From: Pseudomonas sp. ICMP 561
GTDB lineage: Bacteria; Pseudomonadota; Gammaproteobacteria; Pseudomonadales; Pseudomonadaceae
DNA length: 64,000 nucleotides
NCBI RefSeq assembly: GCF_002699985.1
Contig: NZ_LKBT01000056.1
Span: 1 to 64,000, forward strand
Reading direction: 5' to 3'
Numbering within the stretch: position 1 is the stretch's first letter; each line of letters opens with the position of its first letter. Position numbers and translations under genes: made by a program. Under the pieces are notes generated by a model. The model made no database searches and had not been told where the DNA came from. It saw only the letters and a program-made list of their open reading frames with translations. Of the stretch, positions 17,008 to 26,301 are shown piece after piece.

Positions 17008-17739
17008 TCAGGCCAATACCATCGCCAATAGCACCGTAACCTCCAGCAACTCCAGCAATGCACCCGCCGTGTCTCCGGTGGTGCCACCCAGGCGCTTGAG
17101 CATCAAATGACGCAGCCAGAAGAAACAGACGGCCGCCGCAGTCAAAGCGTAAAAACCGGATAAACCGGCAACCAGCACACAGCCTACTGCGCAGACCAAC
17201 AGCACCTGTTTACCCGCCGAGCGCGGCAAATGGTCGGCCAGCGCCTGCCCCAACCCGCCAGCTCTGACGTAAGGCGTGCACAGAAACAGACCGAGCATGG
17301 CGCTGCGACCCAGCACCGGTGCGAGCAGCAGTGCTAGGGAGTTCTGACTCTCAATCAACGCCAGCAGCGCAGTGAATTTAAGCAGCAGCACCAGAATCAG
17401 TGTGACCACCGCTATGGGTCCGCTGCGGGGATCTTTCATGATGGTCAAGGTGCGTTCGCGGTCGCCAAAACCACCGAGCCAGGCATCGGCGCTGTCGGCA
17501 AGGCCGTCCAGATGCAGTCCGCCGCTGAGCAACACCCACGCGGTCAGCAGCAATGCAGCATGGAGCATGACAGGCGCGTCGCTGAGCAGCGTATTCAAGC
17601 CCAACAACAACACACCGAACAGCACGCCCACCAGCGGATAAAACAGCACCGAACGCCCCAGCTCCTCGGGCTTGGGCATGCCGGGCAACGTGACGGGCAA
17701 ACTGCTGAGGAACTGCAGGGCGATCCAGAACGGCAACAT
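17008..17739 (-). CDS. cobS: Adenosylcobinamide-GDP ribazoletransferase
   Basis: Also called CobV in Pseudomonas. Joins adenosylcobinamide-GDP with alpha-ribazole to give adenosylcobalamin, the last assembly step, in the inner membrane. 243 residues with several hydrophobic helices; GGLHLDGLADSADAWLGGFG (about residues 72-91) holds the acidic metal-binding motif. The ATG at 17739 has GAGGAAG at good spacing; the longer frame adds nine unsupported residues. It is the last gene of the cob operon but is separated from cobC by a 241-base gap containing a REP pair. Confidence 0.94.
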   Translation of the reverse strand: MLPFWIALQFLSSLPVTLPGMPKPEELGRSVLFYPLVGVLFGVLLLGLNTLLSDAPVMLHAALLLTAWVLLSGGLHLDGLADSADAWLGGFGDRERTLTIMKDPRSGPIAVVTLILVLLLKFTALLALIESQNSLALLLAPVLGRSAMLGLFLCTPYVRAGGLGQALADHLPRSAGKQVLLVCAVGCVLVAGLSGFYALTAAAVCFFWLRHLMLKRLGGTTGDTAGALLELLEVTVLLAMVLA

Positions 17740-17788
17740 GTCAGGCTTCCTCGCTATCGAACCCACAACTCAAATTGGAACGCTGCCA

Positions 17789-17895
17789 CTGTAGGAGTGA
17801 GCTTGCTCGCGATAGCGTCAGGCCAGACGTTAATTTCTCAACAGGTCTACCGCTATCGCGAGCAATGTGGATCGCCACCCCGGTCACTCCTACAG
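17789..17895. repeat. REP pair with interrupted right arm, GTGAGCTTGCTCGC type
   Basis: Left arm GTAGGAGTGAGCTTGCTCGC; the right arm has its core replaced by about 20 extra bases (CAATGTGGATCGCCACCCC) before CACTCCTACAG. It lies inside the cob operon, between cobC and cobS. Confidence 0.85.
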
Positions 17896-17980
17896 ATTCA
17901 ATGCTGATCGCGAGAACGCGCGGTGCCATGGGCAAGGAGCGCGCTCTTATCGAACAAACTGCAATCCTCGAGATTGCCCT

Positions 17981-18562
17981 TTACAGGCCATCGGTCGTTT
18001 TCAACACACCACCAGCGGCAACAGTAATCGCCAACAACGCCCCGTGCCCGACCGTGACTTGCAGCAATTGCTCACGAGGCAAGCCACGGGCGTTTGCCAG
18101 CAACAGGCGCATGACACCTCCATGGCTGATCAACAACACACGTTCGCCCGCATGGGCTTGATGCAGTTTTTTGACAGCAGCTAAAACCCTTGCCGAAAAC
18201 TCGATCACGGGTTCGCCATTGGGTGGCGTGAAACCGTAAGGATCGTTCCAGAACAGGCCCAGACCTTCGGCATCGGTTTCCATCAACTGCGCGGCGCTGT
18301 GCCCTTCCCAAGCGCCGAAATGCAATTCCTGCAAGCCTGGCTCCAGGCTCAGCGGCAATGCAAGACGCTCGGCCAGTTCTTCAGCAAAGCGCGCGCAACG
18401 CTGCAATGGAGAACTGACGATTCGATCCCATGGACCGGCTTCAGCCACCGCGGCACGCATCTGCGCCCAGCCGGTGTCGGTCAAGGCATCATCCAGGCTG
18501 CCACGCATGCCGCCGCCCAGCTCGGTCTCACCGTGACGCAACATATCAAGATGCAAGATCAT
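17981..18562 (-). CDS. cobC: Alpha-ribazole-5'-phosphate phosphatase, histidine phosphatase family
   Basis: 193 residues. Phosphoglycerate-mutase-like fold with the catalytic LRHGET at residues 8-13 and the second histidine in ISHGGVMRLL (about residue 145). In the cobalamin pathway it dephosphorylates alpha-ribazole phosphate (or adenosylcobalamin phosphate). Its ATG overlaps the TGA of cobT by four bases (ATGA). Within the wider phosphatase family the substrate is assigned by context. Confidence 0.9.
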   Translation of the reverse strand: MILHLDMLRHGETELGGGMRGSLDDALTDTGWAQMRAAVAEAGPWDRIVSSPLQRCARFAEELAERLALPLSLEPGLQELHFGAWEGHSAAQLMETDAEGLGLFWNDPYGFTPPNGEPVIEFSARVLAAVKKLHQAHAGERVLLISHGGVMRLLLANARGLPREQLLQVTVGHGALLAITVAAGGVLKTTDGL

Positions 18563-19611
18563 GCGGGACGATCTGCCACTGCGGCTTCAGCGAACGTCGC
18601 CATGCCGTTGTGCAGTTGGCAGGCCAGACGCACCAGCGGCACCGCCAAGGCTGCGCCGCTGCCTTCGCCAAGCCGCATGCCCAGATCCAGAAGCGGCTCG
18701 GCTTGTAATGTCTCCAACAGATGGCGATGGCCCGGCTCAGCGCCGCGATGACCGAACAGCAGCCAGTCACGGCAGCCAGGGTTCAGACGTACGGCGACCA
18801 GTGCCGCGACGCTGCAAATGAAACCGTCCACCAGCACGGTAATGCCTTCCTGAGCACAGGCCAGGTACGCGCCCACCAGCGCCGCAATTTCAAAGCCGCC
18901 CAGACAAAACAGGCTCTGCAAAGGATCGCCAGCCTGCTCGACATGCAGCTTCAATGCTCGCTCGATAACGTCTGTCTTGTGGCTGATGCCCGCCGCATTC
19001 AAACCGGTGCCCGGTCCGACCAGCAATTGCGCGGCGCACTCAAGTAACGAACAGGCCACGGCACTGGCCGCCGCGGTATTGCCGATGCCCATCTCACCAC
19101 CGACAAATAGTTCGGTACCCACCGCCTTGGCCCGCAACACACTGTCGCGCCCGGCCTGCAATGCCAGCAGGCCTTGCTCTTGAGTCATTGCCGGAGCTTT
19201 GGCGAAGTTCGCAGTACCGGCACCGATGCGCAGGTGGCGTACGCCCGGCAGATCCAATGGGCTGACAGTGCCCAGGTCCACCACGTCCAGTTGCGCCGAC
19301 AATTGCTGAGCAAGCACGCTGATTGCAGCCCCGCCGGTCACGAAGTTATGCAGCATCTGGCCGGTGACTTCCTGCGGGTAAGCTGACACGCCTTCCGCAA
19401 CAACACCGTGGTCACCGGCAAAAATAGCGATCCACACCGCGTCGACTTTAGGTTTCACCCGACCCTGCAGACCGGCCAACTGCACCGCGACGCGCTCCAG
19501 TTGCCCAAGAGAGCCGGTGGGTTTGGTCAACTGCTGCTGCCGCGCCAGCGCTTCTTCCCGGACCGGAATGTTGATCGCCTGGGCGGGCTCAAGCCACCAC
19601 GAGTTACTCAT
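18559..19611 (-). CDS. cobT: Nicotinate-nucleotide--dimethylbenzimidazole phosphoribosyltransferase
   Basis: 350 residues (CobU in Pseudomonas nomenclature). Makes alpha-ribazole phosphate from nicotinate mononucleotide and 5,6-dimethylbenzimidazole, the latter supplied by bluB in this same operon. Seen: IFAGDHGVVAEGVSAYPQEVT, the conserved GDHG-type motif, GGEMGIGNTAAASA and the C-terminal RLGEGSGAALA with the catalytic Glu. Start at MSNSWW because its ATG overlaps the cobU stop (19608-19611); an upstream Met 20 codons earlier would lie inside cobU. Confidence 0.95.
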   Translation of the reverse strand: MSNSWWLEPAQAINIPVREEALARQQQLTKPTGSLGQLERVAVQLAGLQGRVKPKVDAVWIAIFAGDHGVVAEGVSAYPQEVTGQMLHNFVTGGAAISVLAQQLSAQLDVVDLGTVSPLDLPGVRHLRIGAGTANFAKAPAMTQEQGLLALQAGRDSVLRAKAVGTELFVGGEMGIGNTAAASAVACSLLECAAQLLVGPGTGLNAAGISHKTDVIERALKLHVEQAGDPLQSLFCLGGFEIAALVGAYLACAQEGITVLVDGFICSVAALVAVRLNPGCRDWLLFGHRGAEPGHRHLLETLQAEPLLDLGMRLGEGSGAALAVPLVRLACQLHNGMATFAEAAVADRPA

Positions 19612-20129
19612 AATGCGGATCCTTTCAAGGTCAGTGGCAAACCGGCAACGGTCAGCACCACGCGCTGGCAACGCTCAGCCAGAGCCTGATGCAGCAGGCC
19701 CGCTTCATCGACATAACGACGAGTCAGCTCACCGAGGGGCACCACGCCCAGCCCGGTTTCGTTACTGACAAAAATGATTTCGCCCGGCAATTGCGCCAGA
19801 CAGTCGAGCAACGCCTGACGCTCTTGCGCCAGACGCTCGGTGTTTTCAAGCATCAGCAAATTGGTCAGCCACAGCGTCAGGCAATCCACCAGCAAGCAGC
19901 GCTCGGCACTGGCGTTGTTCTGAAGAACACGCGCCAGCTCGATGGGTTCTTCAATCAAGCCCCAAGTGTCAGGCCGACGCTCGCGGTGCAGGGCGACGCG
20001 CTGATTCAGTTCGCCATCCACGGGTTGGCTGGTGGCGATATAAATCACCTCCAGACCTGAGCCACTGGCGAGGCTTTCGGCCAGCTTGCTCTTGCCGGAG
20101 CGTGCGCCACCGAGGATTAGTTGCTGCAT
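19608..20129 (-). CDS. cobU: Bifunctional adenosylcobinamide kinase / cobinamide-phosphate guanylyltransferase
   Basis: 173 residues (CobP in Pseudomonas). Phosphorylates adenosylcobinamide and then adds GMP from GTP. P-loop GGARSGKS at residues 7-14; DCLTLWLTNLL and NETGLGVVP are family motifs. The upstream gap to cobQ (130 bases) carries a REP pair, so expression relative to cobQ may drop here. ATGA overlap with cobT downstream. Confidence 0.95.
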   Translation of the reverse strand: MQQLILGGARSGKSKLAESLASGSGLEVIYIATSQPVDGELNQRVALHRERRPDTWGLIEEPIELARVLQNNASAERCLLVDCLTLWLTNLLMLENTERLAQERQALLDCLAQLPGEIIFVSNETGLGVVPLGELTRRYVDEAGLLHQALAERCQRVVLTVAGLPLTLKGSAL

Positions 20130-20153
20130 GTGAGCCTGCCTCGTTTATTCGTC

Positions 20154-20241
20154 GTTGGAGCGAGGCTTGCCCGCGAATGGGCCGACCCGGTGTCACAGGC
20201 CCACCGCGTCATCGTTATTCGCGGGCAAGCCTCGCTCCAGC
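20154..20241. repeat. REP pair, GAGGCTTGCCCGC type
   Basis: Arms TTGGAGCGAGGCTTGCCCGC and complement, within the cob operon between cobQ and cobU. Confidence 0.92.
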
Positions 20242-20259
20242 AAATATCGCCGCGCTTTG

Positions 20260-21714
20260 TCATTTCAACCCACACAACTCGCGCAGCAACGTGCCATCCA
20301 GATGGTTCTCAACCAGATCCGCCAGCCGCTCGATGTCGCGCTCGCGCAGTGCGTGGTAATCCACTTGCTGCACGTCCTGCAAACCAGCCCAGCGCAGTAG
20401 TGCGCTGCATGCCTCAGGGGTTTCGAACAGCCCGTGCAGGTAAGTGCCGAAGATCTGGCCGTCAGCACTTTGCGCTCCGTCGCAGCGGTCATCGTCCAGT
20501 AGCACGGCCGGATTTTCCAGGGCTGAGCCGGTGGTTACGCCAGCATGGATTTCATAGCCACTGACCCGTACGCCTTCCAGCGACAGACGCCCTTTCACGT
20601 TGCGCAGCTGCTTCTCTTCTTCGAGCAACGTGCTCATCGCCAGTAAACCAAGACCGGCGCTGGAACCCGGCGCGCCTTCGAGGCCCAGCGGATCATGCAA
20701 CTGCTCACCGAGCATCTGCAAACCACCGCAAATCCCCAGCAACTTGCCACCATAACGCAGGTGTCGGGCGATAGCGCTGTCCCAACCATTAGCGCGCAGA
20801 TACGCCATGTCGCTGCGCACGCTTTTCGAGCCGGGCAGGATGATCAGGTCAGCCGAGGGAATAGCCTGTCCCGGCCCGATGAATTGCAGATTGACCTGCG
20901 GATGCAGGCGCAGCGGATCGAAATCGGTGTGGTTGCTGATCCTCGGCAGGATCGGCACTACCACGTTGAGCACTTGCTCGACCTTATCGGTCTGGCGCTG
21001 ATCGAGACCGTCTTCGGCCTCAAGATGCAGGTCCATCACGTAAGGCAGCACGCCAACCACAGGTTTGCCGGTCCGTGCTTCGAGCCAGTCCAGACCTGGC
21101 TGCAGCAGCGCGATGTCGCCACGAAAACGATTGATGATGAAGCCCTTGACCCGCGCCTGCTCGCTGGGCGAAAGCAATTCCAGCGTGCCGACCAAATGGG
21201 CGAAAACACCGCCACGGTTGATATCGGCAATCAGCAACACCGGGCAATCCACCGCTTCGGCGAAGCCCATGTTGGCGATGTCGTTGGCGCGCAGATTGAT
21301 CTCGGCAGGCGAGCCAGCACCTTCGACCATTATTACCGGATAGGTCTGGCCCAGCCGCTCGTGGGATTCCAGTACCGCTTTCATGGCGATTTCTTTATAG
21401 CCGTGATACGCCACCGCATTCATGGTGGTAACGGCGCGACCATGAATAATCACTTGCGCGCCGGTGTCGCTGTTGGGCTTGAGCAATACCGGATTCATGT
21501 CGGTATGCGGCTGCAACCCGCAAGCCTGGGCCTGCACCGCTTGGGCGCGACCGATTTCGCCGCCGTCCGCCGTGACCGCGCTGTTGAGCGCCATGTTCTG
21601 TGGTTTGAACGGCACGACGGCGACACCCTGGCGGGTCAGCCAGCGGCACAGCGCCGTCACCAGCGTGCTCTTCCCCGCGTCGGACGTGGTGCCTTGCACC
21701 ATCAACGTGGTCAT
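20260..21714 (-). CDS. cobQ: Adenosylcobyric acid synthase (glutamine-hydrolysing)
   Basis: 484 residues. Amidates side chains b, d, e and g of adenosylcobyrinic acid a,c-diamide with glutamine and ATP. N-terminal P-loop-like domain MVQGTTSDAGKSTLV (residues 5-19), DxxAA-type core and VEGAGSPAEINL; C-terminal class I-like amidotransferase domain with the cysteine in LGICGGLQMLG. Its ATG overlaps the stop of cobD (21711-21714). Confidence 0.96.
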   Translation of the reverse strand: MTTLMVQGTTSDAGKSTLVTALCRWLTRQGVAVVPFKPQNMALNSAVTADGGEIGRAQAVQAQACGLQPHTDMNPVLLKPNSDTGAQVIIHGRAVTTMNAVAYHGYKEIAMKAVLESHERLGQTYPVIMVEGAGSPAEINLRANDIANMGFAEAVDCPVLLIADINRGGVFAHLVGTLELLSPSEQARVKGFIINRFRGDIALLQPGLDWLEARTGKPVVGVLPYVMDLHLEAEDGLDQRQTDKVEQVLNVVVPILPRISNHTDFDPLRLHPQVNLQFIGPGQAIPSADLIILPGSKSVRSDMAYLRANGWDSAIARHLRYGGKLLGICGGLQMLGEQLHDPLGLEGAPGSSAGLGLLAMSTLLEEEKQLRNVKGRLSLEGVRVSGYEIHAGVTTGSALENPAVLLDDDRCDGAQSADGQIFGTYLHGLFETPEACSALLRWAGLQDVQQVDYHALRERDIERLADLVENHLDGTLLRELCGLK

Positions 21715-22730
21715 GGCTGCTCCTGGCTTGGCAGGCTGTGGTTGAACTCGACCAGCGCTTTCTCAAGACGCTGCCAGTGGGCTTCAGTGTCCGGCAGGCC
21801 GAAGCGCAGACTGCATTCGAGCGGGTTATCGCTGACGAACAAGCGCAACAGAATGCCGCGTCGGGCACAGAACTCGTGCAGCGACTCGGCGTGCGGGGTG
21901 ATCACCCGTTGAAACAGCGCGCAGCCGCCGTCCGGCTTTAGCCCGTGGCGAGTCAGTACCTGCACAAGACGCTCGCTGGCCTGATCGGTGCGGGCACGTT
22001 GCGCAAGGTGACCCTGAACATCTTTCAGGCACGCTTCGCCGATAATTCGCGTGGGGCCGCTCACGGTCCAGGGGCCGATTTCCTGAGCCAGTGATTTGAG
22101 TAAATTTGGCTCAGCCAGGACAAATCCCAACCGCACACCGGCAAGCCCGAAGAATTTGCCAAACGAGCGCAGCACGACCAGACCGGCGAGGCCGGTGTGG
22201 GCCGCAAGGCTCAAAGCCGGCGTGTTATCCATAAAGGCTTCATCGACCACCAGCCAGCCGCCCCGCTCCGCCAGTCGCCCATGCCACTTCAACAAGCATT
22301 CCTGGGTGAGCATCAGGCCGGTCGGGTTATTCGGATTAACCACGACCAGTACGTCGAGGCTGTCGAGGAAGTAATCCACTTCATGCTCAAGCACTTCGCG
22401 CACCAGAAAGCCCGCGCTGCGCCAGGCGTGAGCGTGCTCGGCATAACAAGGCGACAACACGCCCACCTTACCGGCAGTGCGCAAACGCGGCAGGGCCTGA
22501 ATCGCAGCTTGGGATCCGGCAACCGGTAAAGCGCGCGCTGCGCCGTAATAAGCACAGGCGGCTTGCTCCAGACCATCATCGGCTTCGGGCAGGCGATGCC
22601 AGGCGGCGGCCGGAATCGATGGAATCGGGAAGGCCCAGGGTGCAATGCCCGTGGACAAGTCCAGCCAGTCAGCTTCATCAATGCCGTACTGTCTGGCTGC
22701 CCTGCGCAGGCGGCCGCCATGTTCAAGCAT
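21711..22730 (-). CDS. cobD: L-threonine-O-3-phosphate decarboxylase
   Basis: 339 residues, PLP-dependent class I/II aminotransferase fold (CobC in Pseudomonas). Produces (R)-1-aminopropan-2-ol phosphate, the linker that cbiB attaches to cobyric acid. Seen: NPNNPTG at the cofactor pocket and the lysine in LRSFGKFFGLAGVRLGF. Start at MLEHGGRLRRAARQYG, whose ATG is inside the last codons of cbiB (8-base overlap); longer frames upstream would read through cbiB. Confidence 0.94.
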   Translation of the reverse strand: MLEHGGRLRRAARQYGIDEADWLDLSTGIAPWAFPIPSIPAAAWHRLPEADDGLEQAACAYYGAARALPVAGSQAAIQALPRLRTAGKVGVLSPCYAEHAHAWRSAGFLVREVLEHEVDYFLDSLDVLVVVNPNNPTGLMLTQECLLKWHGRLAERGGWLVVDEAFMDNTPALSLAAHTGLAGLVVLRSFGKFFGLAGVRLGFVLAEPNLLKSLAQEIGPWTVSGPTRIIGEACLKDVQGHLAQRARTDQASERLVQVLTRHGLKPDGGCALFQRVITPHAESLHEFCARRGILLRLFVSDNPLECSLRFGLPDTEAHWQRLEKALVEFNHSLPSQEQP

Positions 22731-23631
22731 AAAATTCGGCTCCAATGCACAACACCAACAACCATAACCACACACCGCGCTGCACCAGTTGCCAGCCGCG
22801 ATCAATGGAATTAGCGTCAGCGGGCACACCCTCACCCAACTGCGGACGCTGATGCAGCTCGCCGTGATAGATCGCGGCACCGCCCAGTTCGACACCCAGC
22901 GCACCCGCGCCCGCGGCCATGACCGGCCCGGCGTTGGGGCTGTCCCACGTCGGGCCTTGGGTGCGCCAGCAGCGCAGGGCCAGACGGGTTTTGCCCAGCA
23001 ACGCGTACGTCAGCGCCACCAGCCTTGCAGGAATATAGTTGAGGACGTCATCAATCCTCGCCGCCGCCCAGCCGAAACGCTCAAAACGCTCGTTGCGATA
23101 ACCCCACATAGCGTCCAGCGTGTTACTCAATCGATACAGGACCACGCCGGGCGCACCGGCAACGGCAAACCAGAACAGTGCAGCGAACACCGCATCGCTG
23201 CCGTTCTCCAGCACCGATTCAGTGGCCGCGCGGGCGACTTCAGTGGCGTCCAGCTCCGAGGTCTGGCGACTGACCAGATAGCCGACGCGACGCCTCGCTT
23301 CTTCAATGTCATCCGAGCGCAGCGCCTGCGCCACCGGCTCAACGTGCTCACCCAGACTGCGTAAACCCAGCGCGCAATACAGCGCAAGGATTTCCACCAG
23401 CCAGCCAATGTAAGGCAGCCAGCTCAATGCGGTCGCCAGCAGGGTCAGCGGGATGACCGCAATAAACCAGGCCGTGACGCCATGACTGCGCCAGCCGCGA
23501 CCGGCCGAATTGAAGCGCTGCTCGATCCGGTCAGCGTAACGACCGAACGCGACCAATGGATGAGCGCGCTTCGGCTCGCCCAGCAACGCATCCAGCGCCA
23601 CCCCGGCAACACTTAACAGCGCCACACTCAT
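22723..23631 (-). CDS. cbiB: Adenosylcobinamide-phosphate synthase
   Basis: 302 residues, polytopic inner-membrane protein (CobD in Pseudomonas). Condenses adenosylcobyric acid with aminopropanol phosphate. Seen: LDALLGEPKRAHPLVAFGRY near the N-terminus and ENGSDAVFAALFW, RLSNTLDAMWGYRNERFERF, diagnostic for CbiB. Start at MSVALLSVAG, because its ATG overlaps the bluB stop (23628-23631); an earlier Met five codons upstream lies within bluB. Confidence 0.95.
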   Translation of the reverse strand: MSVALLSVAGVALDALLGEPKRAHPLVAFGRYADRIEQRFNSAGRGWRSHGVTAWFIAVIPLTLLATALSWLPYIGWLVEILALYCALGLRSLGEHVEPVAQALRSDDIEEARRRVGYLVSRQTSELDATEVARAATESVLENGSDAVFAALFWFAVAGAPGVVLYRLSNTLDAMWGYRNERFERFGWAAARIDDVLNYIPARLVALTYALLGKTRLALRCWRTQGPTWDSPNAGPVMAAGAGALGVELGGAAIYHGELHQRPQLGEGVPADANSIDRGWQLVQRGVWLWLLVLCIGAEFYA

Positions 23632-24278
23632 TGACCGACTCCCCATTGGTTTTCAAACAGCATTTCGTTCAGCGGGCGCTCTTTGCCCCAGCCTTCCATG
23701 ACCAGCATCGGCACCGGATAGAACTCGGTCACCGGCCCCAGGCACAGAATCGCCAGCGGTTTTGCGCCCTCGGGCATGCCCAGCAAGTCAGCCAGGGCCT
23801 GTGGTTCAAACAGCGAGACCCAGCCCATGCCCAATCCTTCGGCACGCGCTGCCAGCCACATGTTCTGGATGGCGCAGGACAACGACGCCAGGTCCATTTC
23901 CGGCAACGTGCGGCGGCCGAAAATGTGTTTTTCACGATCATCCATCAGCGCGGCAACCAGGACTTCTGCACAGTCGTTGATGCCTTCCACTTTGAGCTTC
24001 ATGAAGTCATCGGCGCGCTCGCCCAGCGCTTCGGCGGTACGAATCCGTTCGGCTTCAACCTGTGCCTGAATACTCGCGCGCAAAGCCCGGTCGGTGATGC
24101 GGATAAACCGCCATGGCTGCATCAGGCCCACACTGGGTGCCTGATGCGCTGCTTCGAGCAAACGCGTCAGCAACTCGGGCGCTACGCTGCCACCGCTGAA
24201 ATGCCGCATGTCACGTCGCTCGGCAATAGCGCGATAGACCGCAGCACGCTCTTCGGCGCTGTACGCTTGATCACTCAT
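23628..24278 (-). CDS. bluB: 5,6-Dimethylbenzimidazole synthase
   Basis: 216 residues, nitroreductase-like flavoenzyme that cannibalises its own reduced FMN, with oxygen, to make the lower ligand of B12. Seen: YRAIAERRDMRHF for FMN binding, GWVSLFEPQALADLLGMP, both characteristic of BluB. Oxygen dependence fits an aerobic cobalamin route. ATGA overlaps on both sides (with cobB upstream at 24275-24278 and cbiB downstream). Confidence 0.95.
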   Translation of the reverse strand: MSDQAYSAEERAAVYRAIAERRDMRHFSGGSVAPELLTRLLEAAHQAPSVGLMQPWRFIRITDRALRASIQAQVEAERIRTAEALGERADDFMKLKVEGINDCAEVLVAALMDDREKHIFGRRTLPEMDLASLSCAIQNMWLAARAEGLGMGWVSLFEPQALADLLGMPEGAKPLAILCLGPVTEFYPVPMLVMEGWGKERPLNEMLFENQWGVGQ

Positions 24279-25570
24279 GGTTTGAAAAGCGCCGCAATCG
24301 CCTGGGGATTGGAAGGGAAATAGAAGTGCACATAGGACGCCGTCATGCGCCCGTCGCGATAGACCGCCTCCGCGCCGCGCCCACCGTTGGGGCTCAAGCC
24401 CCGGGCAATTGGCTGCAACTCGGTGCTGGTCAACGAATGGTGATAAGTGTGGCCGCGCAGTTCGCCTTCGGGCAATGCGACGTTTTGTAGCGCCAGGGCC
24501 GCCAGACGCTTCTGCATCACAGCCTCGCCTGCCAGCAAGCCCACCAGCTCAACCCGCAACCCGTCGACATCGGTCAAGGCATCCAGCAGATACAACATGC
24601 CGCCGCACTCCGCCAGCAACGGTTTGCCCGCTTGATGGTGTTCGCGGATTGCGGTCAGCATCGGCGTATTCTGGCTCAATGCAACGTGATGCAGCTCGGG
24701 GTAACCGCCGGGCAGATACAGACTGTCCGCCTGGGGCAAAACGCTGTCGCGGATTGGCGAGAAGAACACCAGTTCGGCGCCCATTGCCCGCAACAAGTCC
24801 AGACTCGCGCCATAGGTAAAGGCGAACGCCTCATCGTGAGCGATGGCGATGCGCACGCCTTCAAGCAGCGGCTCGGCTGGAATAATTTCCGGAGCAGCGA
24901 AGGTCACGGCGGGCGGCAAAGCCACTTCGCAGGTGCTGGCCAGGGCATCAGCCGCTGAGTCCAGACGCAGGTCCAGGTCATTCAGCTCGCTGGCTTGTAC
25001 CAACCCGAGATGACGGCTTGGCAATTCAATCCCGGTTTCCCGTGACAACGCGCCGTACCAGCGCAAACCTTCGGTCAGGCTGCCTTCCAGCAATTGCGCA
25101 TGACGCACAGTGCCGACGCGGTTGGCCAACACACCGGCGAACGGCAGGTCCGGCTGATAGCGCGCCAGCCCCAGGGCCAATGCGCCAAAGGTCTGGGCCA
25201 TGGCCGTACCGTCGATCACGCCCAGTACCGGCACACCGAAATGACGAGCCAGATCAGCGCTGGACGGTGTACCGTCAAACAAGCCCATCACGCCTTCAAT
25301 CAGAATCAGATCAGCCTCACCCGCGGCTTGCCACAAAAGGCGACGACTTTCATCAGCACCGACCATCCACAGGTCGAGCTGATAGACCGGCGCACCGCTG
25401 GCGCGCTCAAGAATCATCGGGTCGAGAAAGTCCGGCCCACACTTGAACACGCGAACCTTGCGGCCCTGATTGCGATGCAGACGAGCCAATGCGGCGGTGA
25501 CGGTGGTTTTACCCTGACCCGAAGCGGGCGCGGCGATCAATACCGCCGGACAGTGACGCGGCTCGCTCAT
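24275..25570 (-). CDS. cobB: Hydrogenobyrinate / cobyrinate a,c-diamide synthase
   Basis: 431 residues. Uses ATP and glutamine to amidate side chains a and c. N-terminal P-loop IAAPASGQGKTTV, then FKCGPDFLDPM and IEGVMGLFDG; C-terminal glutamine amidotransferase domain with the nucleophile in LLAECGGMLYLL and a late YVHFYFPS. Start at MSEPRHCPAV, ten bases after cobO; a longer frame would begin inside cobO. Whether the substrate is the cobalt-free (aerobic) or cobalt-containing compound cannot be read here; bluB and cobO favour the aerobic route. Confidence 0.94.
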   Translation of the reverse strand: MSEPRHCPAVLIAAPASGQGKTTVTAALARLHRNQGRKVRVFKCGPDFLDPMILERASGAPVYQLDLWMVGADESRRLLWQAAGEADLILIEGVMGLFDGTPSSADLARHFGVPVLGVIDGTAMAQTFGALALGLARYQPDLPFAGVLANRVGTVRHAQLLEGSLTEGLRWYGALSRETGIELPSRHLGLVQASELNDLDLRLDSAADALASTCEVALPPAVTFAAPEIIPAEPLLEGVRIAIAHDEAFAFTYGASLDLLRAMGAELVFFSPIRDSVLPQADSLYLPGGYPELHHVALSQNTPMLTAIREHHQAGKPLLAECGGMLYLLDALTDVDGLRVELVGLLAGEAVMQKRLAALALQNVALPEGELRGHTYHHSLTSTELQPIARGLSPNGGRGAEAVYRDGRMTASYVHFYFPSNPQAIAALFKP

Positions 25571-25580
25571 GACAGTGCGC

Positions 25581-26192
25581 TCACAGCTCAATGCCTTTCT
25601 GGGCACGAATGCCAGACTGGAAGGCGTGCTTGACCACGGTGATATCGGAAACCGTATCGGCCATGTCGATCATTTCCGGCTTGGCACTGCGACCGGTGAC
25701 GATCACGTGCTGCATCGGCGGACGCGCCTGCAAGTCGCTGAGCACTCGCTCGATGTCCAGATAGCCGTGCTTGAGGGCAATGTTCAGTTCGTCCAGCACC
25801 ACCAGGCCAATGGACGGATCACGAAGCATTTCCAGAGACACTTCCCAGGCGGCTTCGGCCGCAGCGATATCGCGCTGACGGTCCTGGGTTTCCCAGGTAT
25901 AGCCCTCACCCATTACGTAGTAACGGACCTGCTCCGGGAAGCGCCGAAAGAAGAACTCTTCGCCCGTGCTGTGACTGCCTTTGATGAACTGCACGACGCC
26001 GCACTGGATGTCGTGGCCCATGGCCCGGGCGAGCATGCCGAACGCGGAGCTGCTTTTGCCTTTGCCATTGCCGGTCAAGACCAACAGCAAACCGCATTCG
26101 TTAGGGGCGCTGGCAATGCGCTCGTCCATGACGGCTTTCTTGCGCAGCATGCGCGCCAGATGGCGTTCGTCACGTTCAGGGGATTCGTTCAT
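25581..26192 (-). CDS. cobO: Cob(I)yrinic acid a,c-diamide adenosyltransferase
   Basis: 203 residues, CobA/BtuR-type ATP:corrinoid adenosyltransferase. P-loop TGNGKGKSSSAFG and VLDELNIALKHGYLD are family signatures. The ATG at 26192 has GGAGAG just upstream. The frame stays open for another 68 codons, but that stretch lies in the riboswitch, so the inner start is correct. First gene of the leftward cob operon. Confidence 0.95.
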   Translation of the reverse strand: MNESPERDERHLARMLRKKAVMDERIASAPNECGLLLVLTGNGKGKSSSAFGMLARAMGHDIQCGVVQFIKGSHSTGEEFFFRRFPEQVRYYVMGEGYTWETQDRQRDIAAAEAAWEVSLEMLRDPSIGLVVLDELNIALKHGYLDIERVLSDLQARPPMQHVIVTGRSAKPEMIDMADTVSDITVVKHAFQSGIRAQKGIEL

Positions 26193-26301
26193 CTCAGCTC
26201 TCCGCTTGAGGGCACGCGAAAGCAGACGGAGGGCATAGCAAAGACTGACAGCACGACCACAGGTCATGCGCAGAGCATCGCCCGCCGTGATGCTGTTGAA
26301 T